Origin: Bog-756 sp963725395
GTDB taxonomy: Bacteria > Actinomycetota > Acidimicrobiia > Acidimicrobiales > RAAP-2
NCBI GenBank assembly: GCA_963725395.1
Contig: CAVRYH010000002.1
Coordinates: 603,840-667,839, forward strand
Direction of reading: 5' to 3'
DNA length: 64,000 nucleotides
The notes beneath the pieces were generated by a model, which saw only the letters and a list, made by a program, of their open reading frames with translations, was not told the DNA's origin and ran no database searches. Made by a program: the position numbers and the translations under genes. Positions 8,289 to 16,616 of the stretch are shown here, piece after piece (the stretch's first letter is position 1; each line of letters starts with the position of its first letter).

Positions 8289-9179
8289 TTGGAGACCCGG
8301 AACCTGGACACGGTGGTCTACGCGAAAGACGGTCCGGTCGCCTGGATCACCCTCGACTATCAGGAGAAGGCCAACATCCAGACGTCGGACCTCGTGTTCG
8401 ATGTCGACACCTGCCTCGACGACGCCGACCGGGACTACTCGATCAAGGTCGTCGTCCTGAAGGCCAACGGCCCCGGGTTCAGCGCGGGCCATGTGGTCGC
8501 CGGCACCCCGGGTACCGAGATGCGGGAGATCGACGAGAGCACGGCCCGGCTCGGAAGCCCGTGGAAGGGCCAGTGGGACATCTACGGCACCCCGGTGCTC
8601 AAGCTGTGGGACTTCCCCAAGGTCACGATCGCCCAGGTCCACGGGTACTGCCTCGGGGGCGGTACTGTCTGGGGCCTGCTCACCGATATGACTGTGGCGT
8701 CGGAGGACGCGTACTTCCAGTTCCCCGTGCTCCAGGGCATGGCCATGCCCACGATGGAGACGGGCATCGAACCCTGGCTGTTCATGAATTGGAAGCGGGC
8801 GTCGGAGTACATGTACACCGGTCAGGAGCTCAGCGCGCAAGAGGCGAAGGAGATGGGCCTCGTCAACCGGGTGGTTACCCGGGATCGCCTCGAGGACGAG
8901 GTCAACGAGCTCGCCTTCCACGTGGCCCAGGCCCCGCTCTCCACGCTGATGGCGGCCAAGGCCAACATCCGCCGTGCGTGGGACCTGATGGGCCTGCGCA
9001 CCCACCTCCAGTCGTCGAACGACCTGTTGACCCTGGCGACCCAGGCCACCGATGTGAAGGAGTACATCCGCGACGTCTACCAGGCGGGTCTCCGGCCGCG
9101 AGAGGCGGCGCAGCGGAACGCCGACCGGGCCAAGGAGCTCGCCGCCGAGTCGAAGGAGCGAGCGCAGGCGGGAGGCTGA
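8289..9179 (+). CDS. Enoyl-CoA hydratase/isomerase family protein
   Basis: A 296-residue crotonase-fold protein. It has the first oxyanion-hole strand (VVVLKANGPGFSAGHVV) and the second (IAQVHGYCLGGGTVWGLLTDMTVASEDAYF), then the usual GLVNRVV segment. The start is TTG at 8289, preceded by AGGAGC at 8277-8282; no better start exists in frame. Acidic residues at the normal hydratase positions are not obvious, so the exact reaction (hydration, isomerisation or other acyl-CoA chemistry) is open. The long insert between the two oxyanion strands (EMREIDESTARLGSPWKGQWDI region) resembles a subgroup of actinobacterial crotonases. No partner gene is adjacent. Confidence 0.82.
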   Translation: METRNLDTVVYAKDGPVAWITLDYQEKANIQTSDLVFDVDTCLDDADRDYSIKVVVLKANGPGFSAGHVVAGTPGTEMREIDESTARLGSPWKGQWDIYGTPVLKLWDFPKVTIAQVHGYCLGGGTVWGLLTDMTVASEDAYFQFPVLQGMAMPTMETGIEPWLFMNWKRASEYMYTGQELSAQEAKEMGLVNRVVTRDRLEDEVNELAFHVAQAPLSTLMAAKANIRRAWDLMGLRTHLQSSNDLLTLATQATDVKEYIRDVYQAGLRPREAAQRNADRAKELAAESKERAQAGG

Positions 9180-9222
9180 GCCCGGCGCCGCCGGGACGGG
9201 ACCGATCGGGGACGGAAGAGGG

Positions 9223-10290
9223 ATGACCATGGGACGTCTGTGTCGGGCGGCGGTGACGGTGGTGATGGTGGTCGCCGTGACCGTCGGGGCGATCCCGGGC
9301 CGGCAAGCGACGGCGGGTGCCGATCCGGTGCCACTCAGGCCGATCAGCGGTTCCTATGACTTCAGGCTCACCTTCGATGGCCTGCACCGCGACTACCTCC
9401 TGCACGTACCGCCGGCCGCAGCCGGTGGCGCCCCCCTTCCCCTGGTCCTCAATCTGCACGGTGCCACGGAGAACGGCACGCTCGAGGAGATCACCTCGGG
9501 GATGGACTCCTCGGCCGACCAGAACGGCTACCTGGTCGCCTACCCCAACGGCACCAGGATCTCGAAGGTCCTGACACCGGATCCGGTGGCCAAGCAGGCC
9601 CAGTACGGCTGGAACGCCGGACGGTGCTGCGGCCTGCCGGTGACCCGGCACATCGACGACGTCGGTTTCCTGCTCAAGGTCATCAGCGACGTGGCGGCGC
9701 GCACTCCGGTCGACCTCCGGCGGGTCTATGTCACAGGGATCTCGAACGGCGGCATGATGGCCTACGCCATGGCGGCCGAGGCCTCCGACCATGTCGCGGC
9801 CATCTCCTCGGTGTCCGGTCAGGTCGAACTGCCCACCATCCACCCCACGCGTGCGGTGCCGACGTTGGAGTTCCACAGTGTCGACGATCCGATCGCCAAG
9901 TGGCAGGGCGTCCCCAACCGCGACCCGTCGCTCCGACTGTCGGTGATGCAGGGCGTCGACCAGTGGGTGAAGGCCGACGGGTGTGACGCCAGCCCCCACG
10001 ACGATCCCACGATCGTCGGTGCGCCCGGGAGCATCTCGCAGGGCGAGACGGCAACGCTCGTGACCTACGACGGCTGCCGATCCGGGTCCGAGGTCGAATT
10101 GTGGCGCTTCACCGGGTCCGGGCACGTCTGGCCGGGCAGCACGCTGAACACCGGCCCTCCCGACACCTGGATCCTGGGCGGTGTGGGTCGGGGCACTGTG
10201 CTCGTCGACGCCAACGAGGCGATGTGGCAGTTCTTCCGCCGCTATCAGCTCCCGGCGAATCTCGTCGGGGCCCACCACTCGAGCGCCTGA
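9223..10290 (+). CDS. Secreted PHB depolymerase/feruloyl esterase-type hydrolase
   Basis: A 355-residue exported alpha/beta hydrolase. Residues 1-33 are a signal peptide (VVMVVAVTVGAIPGRQATA, cleavage near ATAGA). The nucleophile is S174 in GISNGG; the oxyanion loop is LVLNLHGATENG; the candidate acid is in EFHSVDDPI and the histidine in GSGHVWPG. The order and spacing match the LpqC / PHB-depolymerase / acetylxylan esterase group that cleaves polyester or carbohydrate ester bonds outside the cell. A double cysteine (GRCCGLP) near the active site is usual in this group. Its 3' end overlaps the convergent flavoenzyme gene by 46 bases. Confidence 0.85.
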   Translation: MTMGRLCRAAVTVVMVVAVTVGAIPGRQATAGADPVPLRPISGSYDFRLTFDGLHRDYLLHVPPAAAGGAPLPLVLNLHGATENGTLEEITSGMDSSADQNGYLVAYPNGTRISKVLTPDPVAKQAQYGWNAGRCCGLPVTRHIDDVGFLLKVISDVAARTPVDLRRVYVTGISNGGMMAYAMAAEASDHVAAISSVSGQVELPTIHPTRAVPTLEFHSVDDPIAKWQGVPNRDPSLRLSVMQGVDQWVKADGCDASPHDDPTIVGAPGSISQGETATLVTYDGCRSGSEVELWRFTGSGHVWPGSTLNTGPPDTWILGGVGRGTVLVDANEAMWQFFRRYQLPANLVGAHHSSA

Positions 10291-11408
10291 GTCATCAAGG
10301 CGTCGGTGTCCGGTGGAGGGTCGTCCCCGAGAACGGTCCGGGCGACGGCCAGGGCGCTGAGCGGTCCAAGGAGCAGCCCCTCTGCACCGTGGCCCGTGGC
10401 CACGTAGGCGTTCTCCCAACCCGGGAGGCGGCCGAGGATGGGCCGTTCGTCAGGGGTGGAGGGCCGCGACCCGACGCGGACCTCGGCCACGCTGGCCTGG
10501 GCCAGACCTGGTGCCGTGCGCAGGCATTCCCTCAGCAGTTGGTGCACGCCGTCCACCGTGGCCCGGTGGTCGAAGCCCGCATCCGCCTCCATCGTGCCAC
10601 CACTGGCGATCCGGCCGTCCGGCCAGGGCACGAGGTAGAAGCCCAGCACCGGCTGGACGATCGTCCACGAACGGGTGTCCGTCCCTGGCACGGAGAGGTG
10701 GACGATCTGCCCTTTCAGGGGTCGAACGGGAAGCGTGACCCCGAATGCGTCACCGAGCTCGGCCGACCACGCTCCTCCGGCGATCACGACGGCGTCGGCG
10801 GCCAGCTCACCGTCGCCGACGGCAACGCCTGTCACCGTGCTCTTCGAGCGGTCGACCAGGACGCCGGAGACGTCGGCATCGACCACCCGCAGGCCGCGGG
10901 AGACCGCGGCCCGGTGCAGGGCGTCGTTCAGGACCCGACCGTCGACCCTGCGCCCGGCCGGGCTGAACAGGGCCCGTCGTACGGCCCCCAGGGGAGGGAA
11001 ATGCCGGGAGGTGTCGGTCGGCTCGACCTCCTCGACCAGGCCGGGTACTCGCTCCTCGACGAGGGCTGCGACCCGTTCCATGTACTCGTCCTCGCCCGGA
11101 CGATCGGCCACCAGCAGCAGTCCGGGCACGGCCAGCCCCGTGTCGGCCACGCCGTCGTCGCCCAGCCGCTCCGCCAGCGCCTCATGATGGTGGGCGGCAG
11201 CCAGCCCGAACTCGAAGAGCGCAGGGTCTGGATCCTGGTTCGTCTCGGGGGAGAGGATGCCGGCACCGGCGTCGGTGGCCCTCCCGACGTCGTGCCGGTC
11301 GACCAGCACCACGTCGGCCCCGGCGCACACGAGCTCGTAGGCGAGCGAGCTGCCGACCAGGCCACCACCGACCACGACCACCTCGGATCCCTCGTGCCGC
11401 TGGGCCAC
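10245..11408 (-). CDS. FAD-dependent D-amino acid/glycine oxidase-like protein
   Basis: A 387-residue DAO-superfamily flavoenzyme. The ADP-binding motif is VVVVGGGLVGSSLAYELV, followed by VVLVDRHDVGRATDAGAGIL, which contacts FAD. Toward the C-terminus VRVGSRPSTPDERPILGRLPG and AYVATGHGAEGLLLGP match the ThiO / glycine oxidase pattern. It probably oxidises a small amine or amino acid to an imino acid and peroxide. I take GTG at 11408 as the start because a longer version from 11504 would run through the promoter of the divergent aldo/keto reductase. No thiamine genes are adjacent, so a ThiO role is not supported by context. Confidence 0.82.
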   Translation of the reverse strand: MAQRHEGSEVVVVGGGLVGSSLAYELVCAGADVVLVDRHDVGRATDAGAGILSPETNQDPDPALFEFGLAAAHHHEALAERLGDDGVADTGLAVPGLLLVADRPGEDEYMERVAALVEERVPGLVEEVEPTDTSRHFPPLGAVRRALFSPAGRRVDGRVLNDALHRAAVSRGLRVVDADVSGVLVDRSKSTVTGVAVGDGELAADAVVIAGGAWSAELGDAFGVTLPVRPLKGQIVHLSVPGTDTRSWTIVQPVLGFYLVPWPDGRIASGGTMEADAGFDHRATVDGVHQLLRECLRTAPGLAQASVAEVRVGSRPSTPDERPILGRLPGWENAYVATGHGAEGLLLGPLSALAVARTVLGDDPPPDTDALMTQALEWWAPTRFAGS

Positions 11409-11490
11409 CCCCGAATCATCGCGAACCCGACGGGGGCCTGCACCGGGGGTGCCAAAGGGGGGACGGGGGAAGGCCGGCACCGGCCCGGCA

Positions 11491-11496
11491 TAGGGT
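11491..11496 (+). promoter_or_regulatory. -10 element, leaderless start of the aldo/keto reductase
   Basis: TAGGGT ends 6 bases before the ATG at 11503, and there is no Shine-Dalgarno sequence between them. Transcription would begin at or next to the start codon. Confidence 0.5.
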
Positions 11497-11502
11497 CGGG
11501 TC

Positions 11503-12534
11503 ATGAACTACCGCCCTCTCGGTCGAACCGGAATCAAAGTCAGCCCGCTCTGCCTCGGTGCCATGATGCTCGGGGAGTGGGGCAACCCGGACCATGACGA
11601 ATCGGTCCGGATCATCCACCGGGCCCTCGACGCCGGCATCAACTTCATCGACACGGCCGACGTCTACTCGGCCGGTGAGTCCGAGGTCATCGTGGGCAAG
11701 GCGATGTCGAGCGTGGACCGGTCCAGGGTGGTGCTGGCGACGAAGGTGCACGCTCCGATGGGTGACGACCCCAATGCCCAGGGCAACTCCCGGCGCTGGA
11801 TCATCGCCGAATGTGACAACAGCCTCCGCCGTCTAGGCACCGAGTACATCGACCTGTACCAGATCCACCGCCCGGACGAGAGCGTCGACGTCGACGAGAC
11901 GCTCGGCGCGCTGAGCGACCTGGTTCATGCCGGCAAGATCCGGTCGTTCGGCAGTTCCACGTTCCCGGCCGAGCAGATCGTCGAAGCACAGTGGGTGGCC
12001 GAGCGCCGGGGCCGTGAGCGCTTCCGGACCGAGCAGCCGCCCTACTCCGTCCTCGTCCGCTCCATCGAGCGGGACGTCCTTCCGGTCGCCCAGGCCTTCG
12101 GCATGGGTGTCATCCCCTGGAGCCCCTTGGCCGGGGGATGGTTGTCCGGACGCTTCGGCGAGGGCAGGGACAACACCAGCCGGCGGGCGGCCCGTATCCC
12201 GGGCCGCTACGACCTCTCCATCCCGGCCAATCAGCGCAAGCTCGAGATCGTCACCGAGCTGGCGACGGTGGCCGAAGAGGCGGGGCTGACCATGGTCGAG
12301 CTGTCGCTGGGCTTCGTGCTCGAACACCCGGCGATCAGCGCGGCCATCATCGGTCCCCGGACCATCGAGCAGCTCGAGTCCCAGCTCTCGGCCCCCGATG
12401 TCCGGCTCGAGGCGGACGTCCTCGACCGCATCGACGAGATCGTCCCCCCGGGGACGAACGTGAACCCTGAGGATGCCGGCTGGCAGCCGCGGTGCCTGGG
12501 CGACGCCCGACTCCGGCGTCGGCATCACCGCTGA
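11503..12534 (+). CDS. Aldo/keto reductase
   Basis: A 343-residue NAD(P)H-dependent (beta/alpha)8-barrel reductase. It starts MNYRPLGRTGIKVSPLCLG. The catalytic tetrad is complete: D50 and Y55 in INFIDTADVYS, K81 in VVLATKVH and H122 in LYQIHRPD. The cofactor region AISAAIIGPRTIEQLES is typical. It reduces aldehydes or ketones; the substrate is unknown. The leader is very short (see the TAGGGT element), so it is probably translated from a leaderless mRNA. A short inverted repeat (GAGGTC / GACCTC, 12533-12547) covers its stop codon and may help end transcription. Confidence 0.9.
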   Translation: MNYRPLGRTGIKVSPLCLGAMMLGEWGNPDHDESVRIIHRALDAGINFIDTADVYSAGESEVIVGKAMSSVDRSRVVLATKVHAPMGDDPNAQGNSRRWIIAECDNSLRRLGTEYIDLYQIHRPDESVDVDETLGALSDLVHAGKIRSFGSSTFPAEQIVEAQWVAERRGRERFRTEQPPYSVLVRSIERDVLPVAQAFGMGVIPWSPLAGGWLSGRFGEGRDNTSRRAARIPGRYDLSIPANQRKLEIVTELATVAEEAGLTMVELSLGFVLEHPAISAAIIGPRTIEQLESQLSAPDVRLEADVLDRIDEIVPPGTNVNPEDAGWQPRCLGDARLRRRHHR

Positions 12535-12589
12535 GGTCGCCGACCTCGCCGAGGACGACGGGTGCCGTCCGGGAGATCCGTGACCCTGC

Positions 12590-12763
12590 TCAGGGCTCGA
12601 TGAGGGCGGAGGACAGGGACTCCAACTGATGCAGCGCCCGACCGAGCCGGCCGAGAGGCTGGACCAGCACGTGGTCGGCCCCACCGTCGAGGTGCTCGTG
12701 GACGCGGTGCCGAGTGGCGTGCTCGTCTCCCCAGGCCACGATGGCATCGACCAGGCGGTCACC
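12590..12763 (-). pseudogene. Remnant of an LLM F420-dependent oxidoreductase (C-terminal 57 codons)
   Basis: This frame reads GDRLVDAIVAWGDEHATRHR, then VHEHLDGGADHVLVQPLG and ends ...LSSALIEP. It matches the C-terminal end of TIGR03620-type luciferase-like oxidoreductases, where an S/G-D-R-L-V-D-A-x-V-A-W-G-D motif is followed by R-V-x-E-H-x-D-A-G-A-D-H-V. The 220 or so upstream residues of that family are absent: the frame above 12763 is not family-like, and the HAD gene begins to be read at 12864. It is a deletion relic. The rest of the 12535-12863 gap shows nothing else. Confidence 0.65.
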
Positions 12764-12863
12764 CTCCCCGGGGGCTGCCGCGCCTGTCAGCCCGTCTCCC
12801 TCGTCGTGGCCCTTCCGATGATAAGGGTCACCCCTGGGTGCCGGACAGTCCCCAGGGTCCGGT

Positions 12864-13646
12864 TCAGGCGCGGTCCAGCTGCTCGAGAAGCGCGGGCAGG
12901 TCGCCGATGCCGTCGATGACATGGTCCGGGCGACCGGAGGCGTGGTCGAGGTCGGTCGGTCGGAATTTTCCCGTCTTCACCAGGACCCCCGTGATTCCGA
13001 CGGCCTGGGCGCCGAGGACGTCCGAGATGAGGTCGTCCCCGACCATGATCGCCGAGCCCGGGTCGGCTCCGAGCCCGGACAGACCGGCCTCGAAGAACGA
13101 CGCGGCCGGTTTACCCACCACGGTGACGTCGATCGAGGCCGCAGCCTCGAGCCCGACGATGAACGCGCCCATGTCGAGGGCCGGTCCTTCGTCGGTCTGG
13201 TAGCGGGTGTTGCGGTGCAGCGCGACGACCGGGACGCCGTCCAGTGCCCGCTTGAACACGCCGTCGAACTGGGCGTACCCGACGGCGGGTCCGGCCCCGC
13301 CGAGAAGGACCACGTCGGCATCGGCCAGCTCCACCAGCGTGACCCCCTTGAGGTCCTCTCCGACGTCGCCCTCGTTGAGGAACGCGCACCCCGCGCCCGG
13401 GTAGCGCTCGACGAGGTAACGGGCGGCAGTCGTCACGGCGGTCTGGATGTGCCCGAGCCCGACGTCCATGCCCGCCCGAGCCAGGAGCTCGGCGATCTGG
13501 CGACGGCTCCGAGACGACGTGTTGGTGACCAGGCGGAAGCCGGTCTGACGGCCACGGAGCCACGTGACCGTGTCGACGGCCCCGGGTAGCGGCTTCCACG
13601 AAACCGTCAGCACGCCGTCGATGTCGAGCATGGCTCCGGTCGCCAT
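12864..13646 (-). CDS. HAD-IIA family phosphatase
   Basis: A 260-residue HAD hydrolase of the NagD/LHPP-like subclass. Motif I is MLDIDGVL with nucleophile D8 and D10; motif II lies in LVTNTSSRSR; the lysine is in VVGKPAASFF; motif III/IV is IMVGDDLISDVLGAQAVG. A C2-type cap with GGAGPAVGYAQFDGVFK lies between motifs II and III. It dephosphorylates a small phosphate ester, not identifiable from sequence. The ATG at 13646 lies 5 bases downstream of a TACAGT -10 candidate (13652-13657), suggesting a leaderless mRNA. The much longer open frame upstream is antisense to the MFS gene and is not coding. Confidence 0.87.
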   Translation of the reverse strand: MATGAMLDIDGVLTVSWKPLPGAVDTVTWLRGRQTGFRLVTNTSSRSRRQIAELLARAGMDVGLGHIQTAVTTAARYLVERYPGAGCAFLNEGDVGEDLKGVTLVELADADVVLLGGAGPAVGYAQFDGVFKRALDGVPVVALHRNTRYQTDEGPALDMGAFIVGLEAAASIDVTVVGKPAASFFEAGLSGLGADPGSAIMVGDDLISDVLGAQAVGITGVLVKTGKFRPTDLDHASGRPDHVIDGIGDLPALLEQLDRA

Positions 13647-13651
13647 AAGAG

Positions 13652-13657
13652 ACTGTA
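13652..13657 (-). promoter_or_regulatory. -10 element, leaderless start of the HAD gene
   Basis: On the reverse strand TACAGT ends 5 bases before the ATG at 13646. No ribosome-binding site lies between. It sits at the edge of the 15-bp repeat cluster. Confidence 0.4.
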
Positions 13658-13715
13658 CCGAACGAGCCCGCTCCGAACGAGCCCGGTTCCGAAGAGCCAG
13701 CTCCGAACGAGCCCG
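13658..13715. repeat. Four tandem ~15-bp units upstream of the HAD gene
   Basis: CCGAACGAGCCCG recurs at 13658, 13673 and 13703, with a degenerate copy (CCGAAGAGCCAG) at 13689. Spacings are 15, 16 and 14 bases. The cluster lies between the HAD start and the MFS stop, just upstream of the HAD -10 candidate. It could be a binding array or a slippage product. Confidence 0.6.
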
Positions 13716-13732
13716 CCGAGACCGGTGGCGCC

Positions 13733-15214
13733 TCAGGTACCGGGCCCGGCGGTGGCGACCCGTGGTCGCCCGCCCGGCTCGGCCACCGGGCGTTCGCGCC
13801 GGGCGAAGCGACCGACCATGGTGGCGGCCGCGTCGGCGTCGTGGATGGTCAGCGCCACGCCCGCGCCGATCAGGGCCAGGCCGGCGGCGGTGAGAAACGC
13901 CGCATGGTAGGCGGCCAGGTTGGCCGTCGGGTGTCCGCCGACCACATGGGTGGTTCCCACCGCAGCCAGCACCGTCGCCAGGACCGAGACGCCAAGCGCG
14001 CTCCCGAGTTGGCGACCGGAGTTGAACAGTGACGACGCGGAGCCCGTCTCGGCATGGGAGACGGTGGCGAACGATGCGGCCTGGCTGGACACGATGACCT
14101 GGCCCATGGACAGTCCCATCGCGAACATCAACAGCCGCATCCACCACAGGTCGGTGCCGAAGCCGACCAACGACATCAGACCCACCGAGAGGGCGACGCC
14201 CATCAGACCGGCAGAGACCAGGCGTCTCGGACCGAGGCGAGGGTAGATGGCGCGACTGGCGATCTGAGCCCCGACCATCACGCCGATGGCCTCGGGGAAC
14301 GTGTTGAGGCCCGACTGTAGGGCGGAGAGGCCGAGGGCGATCTGGAAGAAGAGTGGGATCACGAACAACACACCCAGAAAGGCGGCCATGGCGATCATCA
14401 AGACGACCGTCGTCGAGCGGAACAGGCGGTTGGCGAACAGCCGCAGCTGCAGCAGGGGCTTGGTGGTCCGGAGTTCGACGATCACCAGGGTGGCCAGCAG
14501 CACGGCGCCGACGGCAATAGTCCCGAGGATGAGGGGGCTGCCCCAGCCCCGGTCCGGCCCCTCGCTGATGCCGAACATGACCAGGGCGAAACCGGCGCCT
14601 GACAGGAGGAAGCCCGGGAGGTCGAACCGGCCCGGATGGGGCTGGCGGTGCTCGTCGAGGAAGAGGAGCCCGAAGATGAAGGCCGCCAACCCGATGGGCA
14701 GGTTGACGAAGAACACCCACCGCCACGAGAGGTCGGTGACGAGGAGCCCACCGAGCACCGGGCCGATGGCCGGGGCCACGGCGGTGGGGACGGTGAGGAT
14801 CGACGAGGCACGCACGCGCTCCTCAGGAGGGAAGGTGCGGAACAGCATGGCCATGCCGACCGGGGTCAGCATGCCACCGCCGACGCCTTGCAGGACCCGG
14901 AAGAAGACCAGCTCGGGAAGGCTGTGGGCCAGGCCGCAGAGCATCGACGCCCCGGTGAACACGGCGATGGCAAACAGGAGCACCCGTTTGGAACCCAGGC
15001 GGTCGCCCATCCAGCCGGCCGCGGGTATGAACACGGCCAGGCTCACCAGGTAGCCCACGGCCACCGAGTCGAGGGACGCTTCGGAGACGCCGAACTGGCG
15101 ACCGATGGAAGGTAGCGCCACGTTGACGATGGTGATGTCCATGATGTTCATGAACATGGCCGCCACGAACACGACGCTGACGCTGATCTTGGGGCTGATG
15201 CTGACGCGGGGCAT
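13733..15214 (-). CDS. MFS transporter, DHA2 family (EmrB/QacA type), 14 TM
   Basis: A 493-residue drug:proton antiporter-type protein with about 14 hydrophobic helices. The first helix carries AAMFMNIMDITIVNVALPSI, the DHA2 D1 motif. WMGDRLGSKRVLL is the loop 2-3 motif A, and RVLQGVGGGMLTPVGMA and APAIGPVLGGLL are motifs B and C. It probably exports hydrophobic or toxic compounds. The ATG at 15214 follows GAGGAA. No regulator is adjacent; the divergent neighbour is the ssuD-type gene, with a 255-base shared promoter region. Confidence 0.9.
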   Translation of the reverse strand: MPRVSISPKISVSVVFVAAMFMNIMDITIVNVALPSIGRQFGVSEASLDSVAVGYLVSLAVFIPAAGWMGDRLGSKRVLLFAIAVFTGASMLCGLAHSLPELVFFRVLQGVGGGMLTPVGMAMLFRTFPPEERVRASSILTVPTAVAPAIGPVLGGLLVTDLSWRWVFFVNLPIGLAAFIFGLLFLDEHRQPHPGRFDLPGFLLSGAGFALVMFGISEGPDRGWGSPLILGTIAVGAVLLATLVIVELRTTKPLLQLRLFANRLFRSTTVVLMIAMAAFLGVLFVIPLFFQIALGLSALQSGLNTFPEAIGVMVGAQIASRAIYPRLGPRRLVSAGLMGVALSVGLMSLVGFGTDLWWMRLLMFAMGLSMGQVIVSSQAASFATVSHAETGSASSLFNSGRQLGSALGVSVLATVLAAVGTTHVVGGHPTANLAAYHAAFLTAAGLALIGAGVALTIHDADAAATMVGRFARRERPVAEPGGRPRVATAGPGT

Positions 15215-15469
15215 AGGGTTCCTCGGGGTCGGGCGGCGATGCCGACTCCGTGTCGACCCTACCCACCTGCCTCGCCGCCACGTTCACTGCGTGCGCGCGG
15301 CGTCGGGTCGCCGGCCCCGGTCATCGGACACCTCGGGCGGCGCCAATCACCGGACCGTCTCGGGGACCGCAGCCGACTCCAAAAGTTGATTGGAGCTATC
15401 GGAGTTCTAGGCTTAAGCTTGGGTGAAGTTCCCCGACGGCGCTCGTCCGGCGGGGCGAGGAGTCCGCAC

Positions 15470-16600
15470 GTGAGCATCCACGTCCACTGGTTTCTGCCGA
15501 CCACCGGCGACAGCCGTGAGATCGTTGGATTCGGTCCCGCCGTGGGGCGCCGATCGGCCGACATCGACTATCTCGCCCAGGTGGCGCGGGCGGCCGACCA
15601 GCTCGGGTACGAGGCCGTGCTCACCCCCACGGGTACCTGGTGCGAGGACGCGTGGCTGGTCACCGCGGCGCTCAGCCGCGACACCAACAATCTCAAGTTC
15701 CTCGTCGCATTCCGGCCCGGCCTTGTGTCCCCGACACTCGCCGCCCAGCAGGCCTCCACGTTCCAGCGCATCAGCGGCGGGCGGCTCCTCCTCAACATCG
15801 TCACCGGTGGCGACGCCGACGAGCAGCGGAGGTTCGGGGACTGGCTCGACCACGACCACCGCTACGAGCGCACCGCCGAGTTCATCACCGTGTTGAGGGG
15901 GGCCTGGGGCAGCGAGCCCTTCGATTTCCACGGGGAGCACTACGAGATCGCCGGCGCCACGACAGTGCGGGCCCCGTCGCCCACGCCTGAGATCTTCTTC
16001 GGGGGGGCGTCGCCGGCGGCCGAGCGTGTGGCGGCCCGGCATGCCGACGTCTACCTCACCTGGGGCGAGACCCCGGGCCAGGTGGCCGAGCGCATCGAGC
16101 GGATGCGGAGGCTGGCCGCCGACGAGGGCCGGACGCTGCGGTTCGGTATCCGCCTCCATGTGATCAGCCGTGACCGCTCAGCTGACGCCTGGGACGTCAC
16201 CGAACGCATGCTCGACGCCATGTCCGATGACGTGATCGCCCTGGCCCAGAGCCAGTTCAACAAGGCCGAGTCCGTCGGACAGAAGCGGATGAGCGCACTC
16301 CACGGGGGCAACCGCGACAACCTGGTCATCTCGCCCAACCTGTGGGCCGGGTACGGGCTCGTCCGGTCGGGGGCGGGTACGGCCCTGGTCGGCAGCCACG
16401 ACGAGGTCGCCGAGCGAATCGCCGAGTACCACGAGTTGGGCGTCGACCACTTCATCATGTCGGGACAGCCCCATCTGGAAGAGGCGTACTGGTTCGCAGA
16501 AGGGGTGTTCCCCCTGCTGCGGCGGGAGGCGCTCCTCGACGGCGATGGCGACCGCATTCTCGGCAGCGACGACGCCGCGCTCGTCGACGCACCCTCTTGA
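15470..16600 (+). CDS. ssuD: FMNH2-dependent alkanesulfonate monooxygenase-like (SsuD) LLM enzyme
   Basis: A 376-residue luciferase-fold monooxygenase. The N-terminus VSIHVHWFLPTTGDSR and the segments LGYEAVLTPTGTWCEDAWLV, FLVAFRPGLVSPTLAAQQ, LLLNIVTGGDADEQRRFGDW and PEIFFGGASPAAERVAARHAD are close to SsuD. SsuD cleaves C-S bonds of alkanesulfonates with FMNH2 and O2, releasing sulfite. The GTG at 15470 follows GAGGAG (15458-15463). A flavin reductase gene follows 16 bases later, which could supply FMNH2. No ssuABC transporter is in the window, so the natural substrate may not be a simple sulfonate. A candidate promoter (TTGATT, 16 bases, TAGGCT) lies near 15385-15412. Confidence 0.85.
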   Translation: MSIHVHWFLPTTGDSREIVGFGPAVGRRSADIDYLAQVARAADQLGYEAVLTPTGTWCEDAWLVTAALSRDTNNLKFLVAFRPGLVSPTLAAQQASTFQRISGGRLLLNIVTGGDADEQRRFGDWLDHDHRYERTAEFITVLRGAWGSEPFDFHGEHYEIAGATTVRAPSPTPEIFFGGASPAAERVAARHADVYLTWGETPGQVAERIERMRRLAADEGRTLRFGIRLHVISRDRSADAWDVTERMLDAMSDDVIALAQSQFNKAESVGQKRMSALHGGNRDNLVISPNLWAGYGLVRSGAGTALVGSHDEVAERIAEYHELGVDHFIMSGQPHLEEAYWFAEGVFPLLRREALLDGDGDRILGSDDAALVDAPS

Positions 16601-16616
16601 GCCCGGTCGGGTCACG

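Noticed and set aside
12864..14726. 620-codon reverse frame that ends in the HAD gene
   Set aside because: Only the last 260 codons are HAD. The upstream part is antisense-frame reading of the MFS gene on the same strand and has no protein-like features.
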